Shown: positions 56,644-64,000 of the stretch, piece after piece
How positions within the stretch are numbered: the first letter of the stretch is position 1
Layout of the letters: each line of letters begins with the position of its first letter
NCBI GenBank assembly: GCA_023388255.1
Contig: JAEWGO010000007.1
Location: forward strand, 248,001 to 312,000
Reading direction: 5' to 3'
Length of the DNA stretch: 64,000 bases
DNA from: Pseudomonadota bacterium
GTDB taxonomy: Bacteria; Pseudomonadota; Gammaproteobacteria; Xanthomonadales; Rhodanobacteraceae
The notes under the pieces: generated by a model
The model's database searches: none
Seen by the model: only the letters and a program-made list of their open reading frames with translations
Told to the model about the DNA's origin: nothing
Made by a program: the position numbers and the translations under genes

Positions 56644-56847
56644 ATGTCCGTTGCCAAGGTAATCGAACTCAGCAGCTCGTCCCCGAAGGGAATCGAGGAC
56701 GCCGTCCAGAAGGGATTGACGAAAGTCTCCCAGACTGTCAAGAACATCCGCGGCGCCTGGGTCAACGAAATCAAGGTGTCCACTGGCGATGATGGAACCA
56801 TCACGGAATGGCGCGTCAATATGCGCATCAATTTCATTGTGGATTGA
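56644..56847 (+). CDS. Dodecin, flavin-binding small protein
   Basis: A 67-residue protein starting M-S-V-A-K-V-I-E-L-S, with S-W/K-E-D-A-type A-V-Q-K-G-L, a beta-hairpin (I-R-G-A-W-V-N-E-I) and an ending R-V-N-M-R-I-N-F-I-V-D. These match dodecins, which form dodecamers that store and protect flavins. The ATG is set by GAAGGAG upstream. The next gene (response regulator) begins 48 bases later. Confidence 0.92.
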   Translation: MSVAKVIELSSSSPKGIEDAVQKGLTKVSQTVKNIRGAWVNEIKVSTGDDGTITEWRVNMRINFIVD

Positions 56848-56895
56848 CAGGAAGTCGCGCAGCGCGATCTCCGTGTCGGCGCATACGGGAGCACC

Positions 56896-57594
56896 ATGAG
56901 CAAACTCGGTCTGGTTGTCGGGCTGCTGGAAGACGATCAGGACATGGCCGCACTTGTCGCGAGCTGGCTCGAAGGTGCCGGGTACGCCGTGCGCGTGTTC
57001 CGCAATGCCGGTGAATTCCGCCGCCGGCAGGGTGGCGAGGCCGTCGATCTGCTGCTTCTTGACTGGATGTTGCCCGACGGTACCGGCATCGACGTCATCG
57101 CAACGATCCGCTCGTCTGCGAACAGCACTTTGCCGGTGATCTTCCTGACCGCGCGCGATGCCGAGGACGACATGGTGCAGGGCCTCGCCAGCGGTGGCGA
57201 CGACTACGTCGTCAAGCCGCCCAAGCAGCGCGAGCTGATCGCGCGCGTGAGTGCCGTGCTGCGTCGCCACGTCGGCGACAACGATGCCGGCGATTCGCTC
57301 GACATGCAGCCGTATTCGATCGATGGCAAGCGTCGCCGCATCAGCGTCGACGGTCGCGAGATCGAGCTCACCCAGCGCGAATTCGACCTCGCCAATTTCC
57401 TGTTCCGTCGCCACGGCCGCATCATCAGCCGCGATGCGCTGCTGCACAACGTATGGAACCTCGGTGCGGCGGTTTCGACCCGTACCGTCGATACGCATAT
57501 CAGCCGCCTGCGCAAGAAGCTCGAGCTCAGCGGCGAGAACGGCTGGCGATTGACCGCGATCTACCAGCACGGATATCGGCTGGAACAGACGTGA
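56896..57594 (+). CDS. OmpR/PhoB-family response regulator
   Basis: A 232-residue regulator. The receiver domain has acidic pair Asp13-Asp14 (after Glu12), phosphoacceptor Asp56 in L-L-D-W-M-L-P-D, Thr85 and Lys107. The C-terminal winged-helix domain (about 130-230) has the typical I-E-L-T-Q-R-E-F-D-L and R-T-V-D-T-H-I-S-R-L-R-K-K block. It has no adjacent orthodox sensor kinase; the hybrid kinase four genes down (60708) is the likeliest partner. A strong hairpin (57601-57628) follows directly. Confidence 0.92.
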   Translation: MSKLGLVVGLLEDDQDMAALVASWLEGAGYAVRVFRNAGEFRRRQGGEAVDLLLLDWMLPDGTGIDVIATIRSSANSTLPVIFLTARDAEDDMVQGLASGGDDYVVKPPKQRELIARVSAVLRRHVGDNDAGDSLDMQPYSIDGKRRRISVDGREIELTQREFDLANFLFRRHGRIISRDALLHNVWNLGAAVSTRTVDTHISRLRKKLELSGENGWRLTAIYQHGYRLEQT

Positions 57595-57600
57595 TCGCCG

Positions 57601-57628
57601 CGCCCCGGACCGCGCACGCACCGGGGCG
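57601..57628. terminator. Stable GC hairpin after the response regulator
   Basis: CGCCCCGG (57601-57608) pairs with CCGGGGCG (57621-57628) around a 12-base loop, 6 bases after the regulator stop. There is no T-run, so it is at best a partial or Rho-aided terminator and may set the downstream genes at a lower level. Confidence 0.45.
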
Positions 57629-57794
57629 GGGATGCGAGAATGCAGTGCGCAGTTGATGTCGGGTGGGCACGGGCATGGCGACTGCGAAGAAAACCCTTTC
57701 CAGCAACAAGAAGAAGGCCATCGCGCGCAAGCGCGCGGCTTCGGGCGAGCGTCGGACCGCGCCGCCGCGCATGCAGAACACGAGGAGCAATGTG

Positions 57795-58346
57795 ATGGCT
57801 GATCCCAAGAAGCCGGCCGCGGATGGCGCTGCCGACCGCAACGTCGACCAGATCCGCGACATCCTGTTCGGTGGACAGATGCGCGATTACGAGCGGCGCT
57901 TCCAGGAGCTGAATCAGCGCCTCGAAGCCGAGCTCGTGCGCCTCGCCGAGAATCAGGACAAGCGTTTGGCGCAGATCGACAAGCGCATCGACGACCAGCT
58001 CGAAAAGCTCGGCAAGCTGCTGCGCCAGGAAATCCAGGATCGCAACAGCGCCGTCGACGATCTCGAATCGCGCGTGCAGCAGGCTGCGCGCACCGCGCGC
58101 GGTGAGGTCAACAAGGCACTCGAAGGTGTCGGCCAGGAACTCGCGGCGAGCGACGAGCGTCTGCGCGACGCACTGGCGGATCTGCGCAGTGCGACCAGCG
58201 CGCGCGCTGGCGAGACCGAATCCGCATTGTCGCGTTCGAGCGCCGAACTGCGCGCTGAGAAGGTCGGGCGGGAGGATCTGGCCGCGCTGTTGGCCGAGTT
58301 CGCGCTGCGACTGAAGGGCGATTTCGACCTTCCGCTGCCGAAGTAG
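57795..58346 (+). CDS. Coiled-coil cytoplasmic protein, unknown
   Basis: A 183-residue, strongly helical protein. The start ATG 57795 (M-A-D-P-K-K-P) is chosen because GAGGAG lies 7 bases upstream. An in-frame ATG at 57675 would add a lysine/arginine-rich 40-residue N-terminus, and coding potential does continue there. The core begins I-R-D-I-L-F-G-G-Q-M-R-D-Y-E-R-R-F and runs through heptads such as L-A-Q-I-D-K-R-I-D-D-Q-L-E-K-L to residue about 120. No signal peptide or membrane helix is seen. It is 14 bases before the OmpA-like gene, so it is probably part of that operon. Confidence 0.78.
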   Translation: MADPKKPAADGAADRNVDQIRDILFGGQMRDYERRFQELNQRLEAELVRLAENQDKRLAQIDKRIDDQLEKLGKLLRQEIQDRNSAVDDLESRVQQAARTARGEVNKALEGVGQELAASDERLRDALADLRSATSARAGETESALSRSSAELRAEKVGREDLAALLAEFALRLKGDFDLPLPK

Positions 58347-58360
58347 GCGCTTACCGCGCC

Positions 58361-60214
58361 GTGGCGACCTCCGGATCCGGGCGGGCATGGAACGAGCCGC
58401 AAGTACATGGGATGGCTGCGGCCGAGCCGGCCGTGACCGAGCGGGCCGCCGTTGGCGAATCGCCGGTGGACGTCTTGGCGACGATTCCTGAAGCCCCTGC
58501 CGCCAGCGGCGATCTCGAACGCTTGCGCGCGTTGCTGCTCGACGACGAACGCCGCGAGCTGGACGCGGCGCGTGCACGCATCGCACACCTGGAATCCGCG
58601 CAGGCCGATCTACCGCAACGCCTGACCGGCGCGCTGGAGGCCGTGCGCGACGAGCGCTCGACCGAGCGTCTCTCGCGGGCGTTGGCCGAACCGCTCGCGC
58701 GTTCGCTCGGCACGGCCGTGCAGCGCAATCGTCAACCGCTGATCGACGCGCTGTTCCCGATCATCGGGCCATTGATCCGCAAGTCGATCGCCGAGGCGTT
58801 GCGCAACCTCGTCGCCGACCTCAACGGCGCGATCGAGAGCAGTTTTTCGCCCCGCGGACTGAAGTGGCGCATCGAGGCCTGGCGTTGCGGCGTGCCGTAT
58901 GCGCAGATCGTGCTCAAGCACCGGCTTGCCTACGGTATCGACCACGTGTTCCTGATCGAGCGCGGAAGCGGGCTCGTACTGCAGCACGAGTCGGCCGAAG
59001 GCCTGGCTGCGCTCGATGCGGATGCCATCGCCGGCATGCTGACCGCGCTCGGCGACTTTGTCGGCGATTCGGTCGGCGATGGCAGTGGTGGCGCATTGGA
59101 GTCGATGAGCGTCGGCGAACACCTGGTTTGGGTCGTGCCAGGCCCGCGCGCGAACCTCGCCTGCTTCATGCGCGGCGTGCCTCCGGCGGAACTGCGCGCC
59201 CTGCTCGAACAGCGGATCGAGGAAATCCACGCGCAATGGGGTAACACGCCGACGACGGAATTGCGGTCTGCGGAAAACCATGCGATCTGGCACGAACGGC
59301 TGCAGCCGATGGTGCTGCTGCGCGATGCGACGGCCGGCACGACACCGGCGCCGCGTGCGCCGTCGCGCTGGCCGTTCGTGCTGGTTCTGGCGGCGCTTGT
59401 CGCGCTGGCGTGGTTCGTCGCCGGACGCGAACGCTGGCATGGGCGCGTCGACGCGCTGCGCGCGCAGCTGGTGGCGCATCCCGGTTTCGTGCTGACCGGC
59501 ATCGACAGCACGCCGTGGCGCGCATTGATCGTGCATGGCCTGCTTGATCCGGACGCCCTAGCATTGACGCCGCTGCTTGTCGGGGTCGATCTTGGAGAGG
59601 TGAAACCAGTGCTTGATCTGCGCGGCTACGTTTCCGGTGACGATGCGGTCGTCGCGCGGCGCGCGGCGCGCCTGCTTGCGCCGCCTTCCGGTGTGCGGCT
59701 GCGGGTGTCCAATGGCGTGCTCGATCTCGATGGCAGCGCGCCCGATGCGTGGATCGCGTCCGTGCGCGAACGCGCCGACTGGATCGCCGGTGTCGCGCGC
59801 AGCGAGATCGCACTGACGCCAACGGGAGACGCCGTCGCCAAAGCGCGTGCGGAGGGCGAGGCGCTCGCCAGGCGCCTTGAGACACTGCAGGTGCCGTTCG
59901 GCGACGGAGATGAGATGGCACCGGGCGGCGCTGTGGTGGTCGACGAGATCGTGCGCGCGGTGCAGCGTGCGCGTTCGCTCGCGGCGACGGCGCGAGTCGA
60001 GGTCGCATTCGTCGCCATCGGCAGCAACGACGAAACCGGCAGCGCAGCGACGAATGAGCGCGTGCGCGCGCAGCGTGCGCGATGGCTTGGGCGCACATTG
60101 GCCATACGCGGCGTTCCGGACGTCGGAGTCGACACCACGCCGGGCGCGGATGGGCCCGGCGCGAATCGGCGCAGCGCATGGCTGCGCATGACCGTGCGAC
60201 CGCTCGCGCAATGA
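58361..60214 (+). CDS. Single-pass membrane protein with OmpA-like C-terminus
   Basis: A 617-residue protein. N-terminal cytoplasmic part: acidic and helical (about 50-110), then a conserved region with L-F-P-I-I-G-P-L-I-R-K-S-I (about 131-143), F-S-P-R-G-L-K-W-R-I-E-A-W-R (about 162-175) and D-H-V-F-L-I-E-R-G-S-G-L (about 194-205). One membrane helix is at about 336-354. The C-terminal side holds a BON-like stretch (about 418-490) and an OmpA-like end (about 545-613: G-S-N-D-E-T-G, then N-E-R-V-R-A-Q-R-A-R). Start GTG 58361; ATG 58412 is an alternative. ATGA overlap couples it to the GTPase gene. Confidence 0.82.
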   Translation: MATSGSGRAWNEPQVHGMAAAEPAVTERAAVGESPVDVLATIPEAPAASGDLERLRALLLDDERRELDAARARIAHLESAQADLPQRLTGALEAVRDERSTERLSRALAEPLARSLGTAVQRNRQPLIDALFPIIGPLIRKSIAEALRNLVADLNGAIESSFSPRGLKWRIEAWRCGVPYAQIVLKHRLAYGIDHVFLIERGSGLVLQHESAEGLAALDADAIAGMLTALGDFVGDSVGDGSGGALESMSVGEHLVWVVPGPRANLACFMRGVPPAELRALLEQRIEEIHAQWGNTPTTELRSAENHAIWHERLQPMVLLRDATAGTTPAPRAPSRWPFVLVLAALVALAWFVAGRERWHGRVDALRAQLVAHPGFVLTGIDSTPWRALIVHGLLDPDALALTPLLVGVDLGEVKPVLDLRGYVSGDDAVVARRAARLLAPPSGVRLRVSNGVLDLDGSAPDAWIASVRERADWIAGVARSEIALTPTGDAVAKARAEGEALARRLETLQVPFGDGDEMAPGGAVVVDEIVRAVQRARSLAATARVEVAFVAIGSNDETGSAATNERVRAQRARWLGRTLAIRGVPDVGVDTTPGADGPGANRRSAWLRMTVRPLAQ

Positions 60215-60711
60215 GCGCGCAAAGCCACAAGGTCTGCCTGCTCGGCGACTTCGGTGTCGGCAAGACCAGCCTTGTCGCGCGCTTCGTGCGCAGCACGTTC
60301 TCGGAAAAATACCTGACCACGGTCGGCGTCAAGGTCGACAGCAAGGAAGTCGCGCTGCCCGGGCGTGATCCGCTGAAACTGGTGGTATGGGACATCGCCG
60401 GACGCAGTGGGCTCGACGCGCTCGGTGCGCACTACCTGCGCGGCGCGTCGGCGCTGCTGCTGGTTGCCGACGGCACGCGCGAGAGCACGCTCGCATCGGC
60501 GCTGAACCTGCTGATGCAATCGCGCAGCACCTTGCCGGATGCGCTCGTCGCGCTGGCCGTGAACAAGATCGACCTGGTCGAACGCTGGGAAGTCATGCCA
60601 TCGACATTGGCCGAGCTGCGCCGCAGCCTGCCGGTGTTCGAGACCAGTGCGCTCTCCGGCGATGGCGTCGAGGCTGCGTTCGCCGATCTCGCGGAAAGGC
60701 TCGCGCCGTGA
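60211..60711 (+). CDS. Bacterial Ras/Rab-like small GTPase
   Basis: A 166-residue GTPase. G1 is G-D-F-G-V-G-K-T (12-19); G2 Thr in Y-L-T-T-V-G-V (35-40); G3 W-D-I-A-G (60-64); G4 N-K-I-D (118-121); G5 T-S-A-L (145-148). The residue after D-I-A-G is Arg65, where Ras and Rab have the catalytic Gln. There is no lipidation tail, so membrane contact must be through its partners. It overlaps the upstream OmpA-like gene (ATGA) and the downstream kinase gene (GTGA). Confidence 0.93.
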   Translation: MSAQSHKVCLLGDFGVGKTSLVARFVRSTFSEKYLTTVGVKVDSKEVALPGRDPLKLVVWDIAGRSGLDALGAHYLRGASALLLVADGTRESTLASALNLLMQSRSTLPDALVALAVNKIDLVERWEVMPSTLAELRRSLPVFETSALSGDGVEAAFADLAERLAP

Positions 60712-62255
60712 GTACGGAAGGCATGCTGCCCGGGGTGATCGACGCCTACTTGCGCGAGCTGACCCGCGTTCGCATGCGCCCGCTCGTGCTCGGGCTGGAC
60801 GCCGATTGGCGCTTGCGCGACGTGCAGGGCGACGCCGCGCACTACGGCATCGATGCCGCCGATCCGGCCAGCGGCGTACGCGAGCTGCAGGATCTTTTCG
60901 TCGGCTTGCCGCTTGATGCGAACCAGGATCTGCCGTTCGTCGAACTCGCCAATGGTCGTAGTGCGCATGTGCATCTGATCGCCGACGGCGACGGATTCCG
61001 CGTGCTGCTGCTCGATGCGGAAGACGAGCGTTCACGCCAGCGCGTGCAGCAGCAGCTCGGCAACGAAGCCGTGATCACCAGCCATGCGAAGTCGCAGGCG
61101 ATCGGGCGTCTGCAGGAGATCCGCACCGAGCTGCAGCGCCAGCGCGCCGAACTGGAGGAGGCGGATGCGCTGAAGACCGCGCTGATCGCCACGCTCAGCC
61201 ACGAGTTCCGCACACCACTGACTTCGATCTTCGGCTATCTGCACCTGCTCGAACGCCGCCTCGGCGATGGTGAACGGTCGGTGCCGGCGCTGCATGCGAT
61301 CCGTCGCAATGCGACCTACTTGTTCACGCTTGCCGAGAACCTGCTCGAATATGGTCGTGGAGAATCGGGCAATGCGCTGCTGAATCCGGTCGTGGTCGAC
61401 CTGGCCGCATTGCTCGGGGATCTTGAGGCGATGTTCCGGCCGCTGGCCGAGGACAAGCGGATCGCATTCCGCACTCATCTGGTGCTCGACGACGCAGCGC
61501 CCGCGCTGTTCGATGAAGTGCGCCTGCGCCAGGTCGCGATCAACCTCTTGTCGAACGCGGTGCGTTACACCGTGCGGGGCGAAATCGGCATCGACGTGCG
61601 CTGGAGCGGCGGACGCCTGCGCGTCGACGTCAGCGACAGCGGCATCGGCATTCCGCCCGACTACCGCGAGCGTGTGTTCAAACCGTTCAACCATGGCGGT
61701 CAGTCCGGCCGCAAAGGCGCTGGGCTCGGACTCAGCATCGTGCGTCGGTTGATCGAACAGATGCATGGCACGCTCGAGCTCGAATCGGAGCAGGGGCGCG
61801 GCAGCCGCTTCCGCGTCGAGCTGCCGCCGCTCGCGCGCATCGATGCGGTCGGTGCGCATACCGGTGCGCCGGCGAGTCTCGCCGGACGCAGTGCACTCGT
61901 CGTCGACGACGATCCGGACATCGCATTGCTGATGGAAGCCTTGCTCGAAGACCTCGGCTTCCATGTCAGCGTGGTCGACAACGCGACCGCGGCGATCGAG
62001 GCGGCGACGCGGCAGGCACCGGACGTGCTGCTGATCGACGTGCAACTGCCGGGCCTGTCCGGCAACGCCGCGGTGTTCCAGTTACGCTCGCACGGCTATC
62101 ACGGGCGCATCGTGATGCTGTCGGCGACGTCCACAATGGAAGCGCGCAACGCTTCGTTGCGCGCCGGCGCGGACTACTATCTGACCAAACCGCTCAACCT
62201 GGAGCAGTTCGTCGGAGTGATGCAGCGCGCGACGCAGGCGCCCGAAGAGATCTGA
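60708..62255 (+). CDS. Cytoplasmic hybrid histidine kinase / response regulator
   Basis: A 515-residue protein starting GTG 60708, overlapping the GTPase stop. A PAS-like N-terminal region (about 25-105) leads by a coiled coil (about 120-155) to HisKA with His165 in L-S-H-E-F-R-T-P. The ATPase domain has N-L-L-S-N-A-V-R-Y-T, D-S-G-I-G-I-P and G-A-G-L-G-L-S. The C-terminal receiver has acidic triplet at 400-402, Asp444 in L-L-I-D-V-Q-L-P-G and Lys494. No membrane helix is found, so input must come from partners such as the GTPase or the membrane protein. Confidence 0.9.
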   Translation: MSTEGMLPGVIDAYLRELTRVRMRPLVLGLDADWRLRDVQGDAAHYGIDAADPASGVRELQDLFVGLPLDANQDLPFVELANGRSAHVHLIADGDGFRVLLLDAEDERSRQRVQQQLGNEAVITSHAKSQAIGRLQEIRTELQRQRAELEEADALKTALIATLSHEFRTPLTSIFGYLHLLERRLGDGERSVPALHAIRRNATYLFTLAENLLEYGRGESGNALLNPVVVDLAALLGDLEAMFRPLAEDKRIAFRTHLVLDDAAPALFDEVRLRQVAINLLSNAVRYTVRGEIGIDVRWSGGRLRVDVSDSGIGIPPDYRERVFKPFNHGGQSGRKGAGLGLSIVRRLIEQMHGTLELESEQGRGSRFRVELPPLARIDAVGAHTGAPASLAGRSALVVDDDPDIALLMEALLEDLGFHVSVVDNATAAIEAATRQAPDVLLIDVQLPGLSGNAAVFQLRSHGYHGRIVMLSATSTMEARNASLRAGADYYLTKPLNLEQFVGVMQRATQAPEEI

Positions 62256-62267
62256 GCGGCGCGTCGT

Positions 62268-63116
62268 TCAGCGCGCAACGATGTCCTGCACGGTGCGATC
62301 CGGTCGCAGCTGGACGCGCAAGTCCGCGAGCGCAGGCAGCACGCGCAGCGCATGCCGACTGAGCCTCTCGTAGTGCATCAGGAATCGCTGCAGCGCGGTT
62401 GCGTTCATTGCCTGTGGTGCGCGGCGTCGGCGCAAGGCGCATTCCTGCTCGTCGCGCCAGCGCGTCACGACGGCGAAGCCCGGCGCCTCGAGCATGACCA
62501 GGCGATCGAGCCTGCGCCACAACGCAGCATATTCCGCGCCGAGTCGCGCATTCACCCAGCGCCGCCAGCGGCCATCGCGATCCTCATCGCGTTCGAGTGC
62601 GTTGAGCGGCGTTGCCAACGCGCGCGCAGCCTCGGCCGGCACGCCGACGCACCAGCCTTCGAGGATCACCAATTGTGGCGATCGATCGACGAGGCGCCAG
62701 CGCGAAGGTGGAAGTCGCGTGTCACGACCCTTGTCGAAGCGTGGGATGCACACGGGATGTCGTGTGTTTGCGTCGGCCAATCCGTCGAGCACATGGCCAA
62801 GCAACGCGGAATCATGCGTGCCCGGCACTCCGCGCGTCCCCAGCAGCGGATGTGCGCTGCGTGAGAGCCGCAAGCGGGCGCGGCGGCCGAGATAGAAATC
62901 GTCCAGCGCGAGCACGCGACTGCCGATGCCGCGCGCATTGGCGGCCGTCGCGAGCTGGTCGGACAGCGTGCTCTTGCCGCTGCCCTGCAATCCCGACAGG
63001 CCGACGATCCAGGGACGTCCGCGCACATGCACGGAGCGCTGCCGCAGCAAGCCATCCAGGATGGAATCGACCTCCGTCGGGGCGTAGCCCGGCTGCGTGC
63101 TAGCATCGCGCGCCAT
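62268..63116 (-). CDS. P-loop kinase, D-glycerate 3-kinase-like (YggC/GLYK family)
   Basis: A 282-residue kinase of the uridine-kinase-like P-loop fold. Walker A is G-L-Q-G-S-G-K-S in L-S-G-L-Q-G-S-G-K-S-T, with A-L-D-D-F-Y-L (substrate Asp pair) and I-L-E-G-W-C-V-G-V motifs as in glycerate kinases of plant and YggC type. Substrate is inferred from similarity only. Start ATG 63116 shares the tetramer CATG with the divergent pdxH start; a GTG start near residue 29 (S-V-H-V-R-G) is an alternative. Confidence 0.75.
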   Translation of the reverse strand: MARDASTQPGYAPTEVDSILDGLLRQRSVHVRGRPWIVGLSGLQGSGKSTLSDQLATAANARGIGSRVLALDDFYLGRRARLRLSRSAHPLLGTRGVPGTHDSALLGHVLDGLADANTRHPVCIPRFDKGRDTRLPPSRWRLVDRSPQLVILEGWCVGVPAEAARALATPLNALERDEDRDGRWRRWVNARLGAEYAALWRRLDRLVMLEAPGFAVVTRWRDEQECALRRRRAPQAMNATALQRFLMHYERLSRHALRVLPALADLRVQLRPDRTVQDIVAR

Positions 63117-63735
63117 GACGAACCTGTCCGCAGATACCGAATCGAGCGCACTCTATCAGGAGGCGCTCGCCACCTTCCGCGACCTGCTGGCGCAGGCCCA
63201 AACCAGCGGCGATCCGGAGCCGACAGCGATGACGCTGGCGACGCCGGGCGAGGGCGATCGCGTGTCCGCACGCATCGTGCTGCTGAAAGGCGTCGACGAG
63301 CGCGGCTTCCGCTTCTTCACCAACTACGACAGCGCGAAAGGCGCGCAACTTGCGGCGCGCCCGCGTGCGGCGCTGTGCTTTCACTGGAAACTGCTCGGCG
63401 GCGGCGTGCAGGTGCGCATCGAAGGGGCGGTCGAACGGCTGTCGGCGCAGGAATCGGATGCGTATTTCGCGACTCGCGCGCGCGGCAGCCAGCTCGGTGC
63501 GTGGGCATCGTTGCAATCGCAACCGTTGGCAGATCGCGCCGAGTTCGAGGCGCGCCTCACCGAGGTCGAGCGGCGTTTTGCCGATGCTCCGGTGCCGCGA
63601 CCGCCGCACTGGGGCGGATTCGTGGTCGAGCCGGATCGCATCGAGTTCTGGTACGGCGCGGACTTCCGCCTGCACGAGCGACAGTTGTATCGGCGCGAAG
63701 GCGGCGTATGGAGTCGGGGGATGGTGTATCCGTGA
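63115..63735 (+). CDS. pdxH: PdxH, pyridoxamine/pyridoxine 5'-phosphate oxidase
   Basis: A 206-residue FMN enzyme finishing or salvaging pyridoxal 5'-phosphate. P-S/V-S-A-R-I-V-L-L-K-G-V-D-E-R-G-F and F-F-T-N-Y-D-S-A-K-G-A-Q-L are the FMN-binding signature; W-G-G-F-V-V-E-P-D-R-I-E-F-W lies at the C-terminal half. The ATG at 63115 (M-T-N-L-S-A-D-T) fits family length. The start is shared, in opposite orientation, with the kinase gene. Confidence 0.95.
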   Translation: MTNLSADTESSALYQEALATFRDLLAQAQTSGDPEPTAMTLATPGEGDRVSARIVLLKGVDERGFRFFTNYDSAKGAQLAARPRAALCFHWKLLGGGVQVRIEGAVERLSAQESDAYFATRARGSQLGAWASLQSQPLADRAEFEARLTEVERRFADAPVPRPPHWGGFVVEPDRIEFWYGADFRLHERQLYRREGGVWSRGMVYP

Positions 63736-63759
63736 GACGTGAGGGGTTGAGCTCTTCTC

Positions 63760-63781
63760 CCTCTCGCGCAAGCGGGAGAGG
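63760..63781. repeat. Imperfect copy of the CCTCTC-GCGGGAGAGG palindrome
   Basis: CCTCTCGCGC (63760-63769) pairs with GCGGGAGAGG (63772-63781) except for one position, loop AA. It resembles the perfect palindrome at 38004-38033 and lies 24 bases after the pdxH stop. Confidence 0.65.
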
Positions 63782-63894
63782 TGAACAGCGAAGTTTCGTG
63801 GCCAAAGACGCGAAACATGAGGCGAAACGCGTTGCGACCTTGTGAATTCTTGCTTGTTCGTCGCACCTCCACCTCCAGGATCTCGCATTCATCC

Positions 63895-64000
63895 ATGGGC
63901 CCCCAACGCATCATCTGCCTGACCGAAGAGCCGACCGAGGTGCTGTATGCGCTCGGCGAACAGGATCGTATCGTCGGCATCTCCGGCTTCACGGTTCGTC
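63895..64000 (+). CDS. Cobalamin-binding-protein-like (BtuF/TroA-type), N-terminal fragment
   Basis: Only the first 35 codons are inside the window (ATG 63895). The text M-G-P-Q-R-I-I-C-L-T-E-E-P-T-E, then L-Y-A-L-G-E-Q-D-R-I-V-G-I-S, is typical of the first beta-alpha unit of ABC substrate-binding proteins annotated as cobalamin-binding. No signal peptide is seen at this start, as in cytoplasmic relatives of this family in Xanthomonadales. No cobalamin riboswitch was found in the 159-base upstream gap. Identification is provisional because the gene is cut. Confidence 0.6.
   Translation, partial: MGPQRIICLTEEPTEVLYALGEQDRIVGISGFTVR

Noticed and set aside
63736..63894. Cobalamin riboswitch before the cobalamin-binding-like gene
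   Set aside because: No B12-box-like core (GCCACTG) or matching stems are visible; only the palindromic repeat and repeated GCGAAA-like words.

Overview
The window is GC-rich, densely packed chromosomal DNA from a gammaproteobacterium, most likely of the Xanthomonadales/Lysobacterales (a Rhodanobacteraceae- or Lysobacter-like organism). The order tolB-pal-cpoB-queE-queC-tRNA-Lys, a nitrogen-type/regulatory PTS block carrying hprK, rapZ and a mannose-type EIIA next to rpoN and lptABC, the amgK-murU recycling pair and the purM/purN-DUF2066-hda order all fit that group. The placement is inferred from gene content, not from a search.

Layout. 1-3.5 kb: end of the Tol-Pal operon, two queuosine/preQ0 genes and a tRNA-Lys(UUU). 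3.7-5.0 kb: a membrane-anchored helix-hairpin-helix protein and tsaB. 5.0-13.7 kb: an accessory cell-surface block (acyltransferase 3, methyltransferase, GT-C-like membrane protein, an MBOAT/SGNH acetylation pair and two paralogous 2OG-Fe(II) oxygenases). 13.8-24.8 kb: a long minus-strand run in transcription order kdsD, a small membrane protein, kdsC, lptC, lptA, lptB, rpoN, hpf, ptsN, hprK, rapZ, EIIA, ptsH, ptsI, linking outer-membrane LPS assembly to PTS regulation. 25.0-26.8 kb: ibaG and murA. 27.0-32.9 kb: a DUF3108 protein, purM-purN, and a coupled plus-strand operon ending in hda. 33.0-38.0 kb: two exported proteins (M14 metallopeptidase; an Ig/FnIII-type protein with a D-G-F-E tail). 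38.2-46.9 kb: murU-amgK, a small membrane protein and the coupled tamA-tamB-methyltransferase chain. 47.2-56.3 kb: ybdD, a cyanophycin locus (Mur-type ligase, cphA, cphB, iadA) and cstA. 56.6-62.3 kb: dodecin followed by a signalling module: OmpR-type regulator, coiled-coil protein, membrane protein with an OmpA-like end, Ras/Rab-like GTPase and hybrid histidine kinase. 62.3-64 kb: a glycerate-kinase-like P-loop kinase, pdxH and the start of a cobalamin-binding-protein-like gene.

Most operons are held together by 1-8 bp start/stop overlaps (ATGA, GTGA, TTGA, CTGA, TGATG, TAATG), so translational coupling is a feature of this genome. Short palindromic repeats sit mainly between convergent genes.

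The strongest candidate for a little-described system is the 56.9-62.3 kb block. A small GTPase whose Ras Gln61 position is Arg lies, with overlapping codons, between a single-pass membrane protein and a cytoplasmic hybrid kinase. The cyanophycin locus, a small membrane protein between kdsD and kdsC, and a heptamer-array element inside the PTS operon are the next most interesting points.
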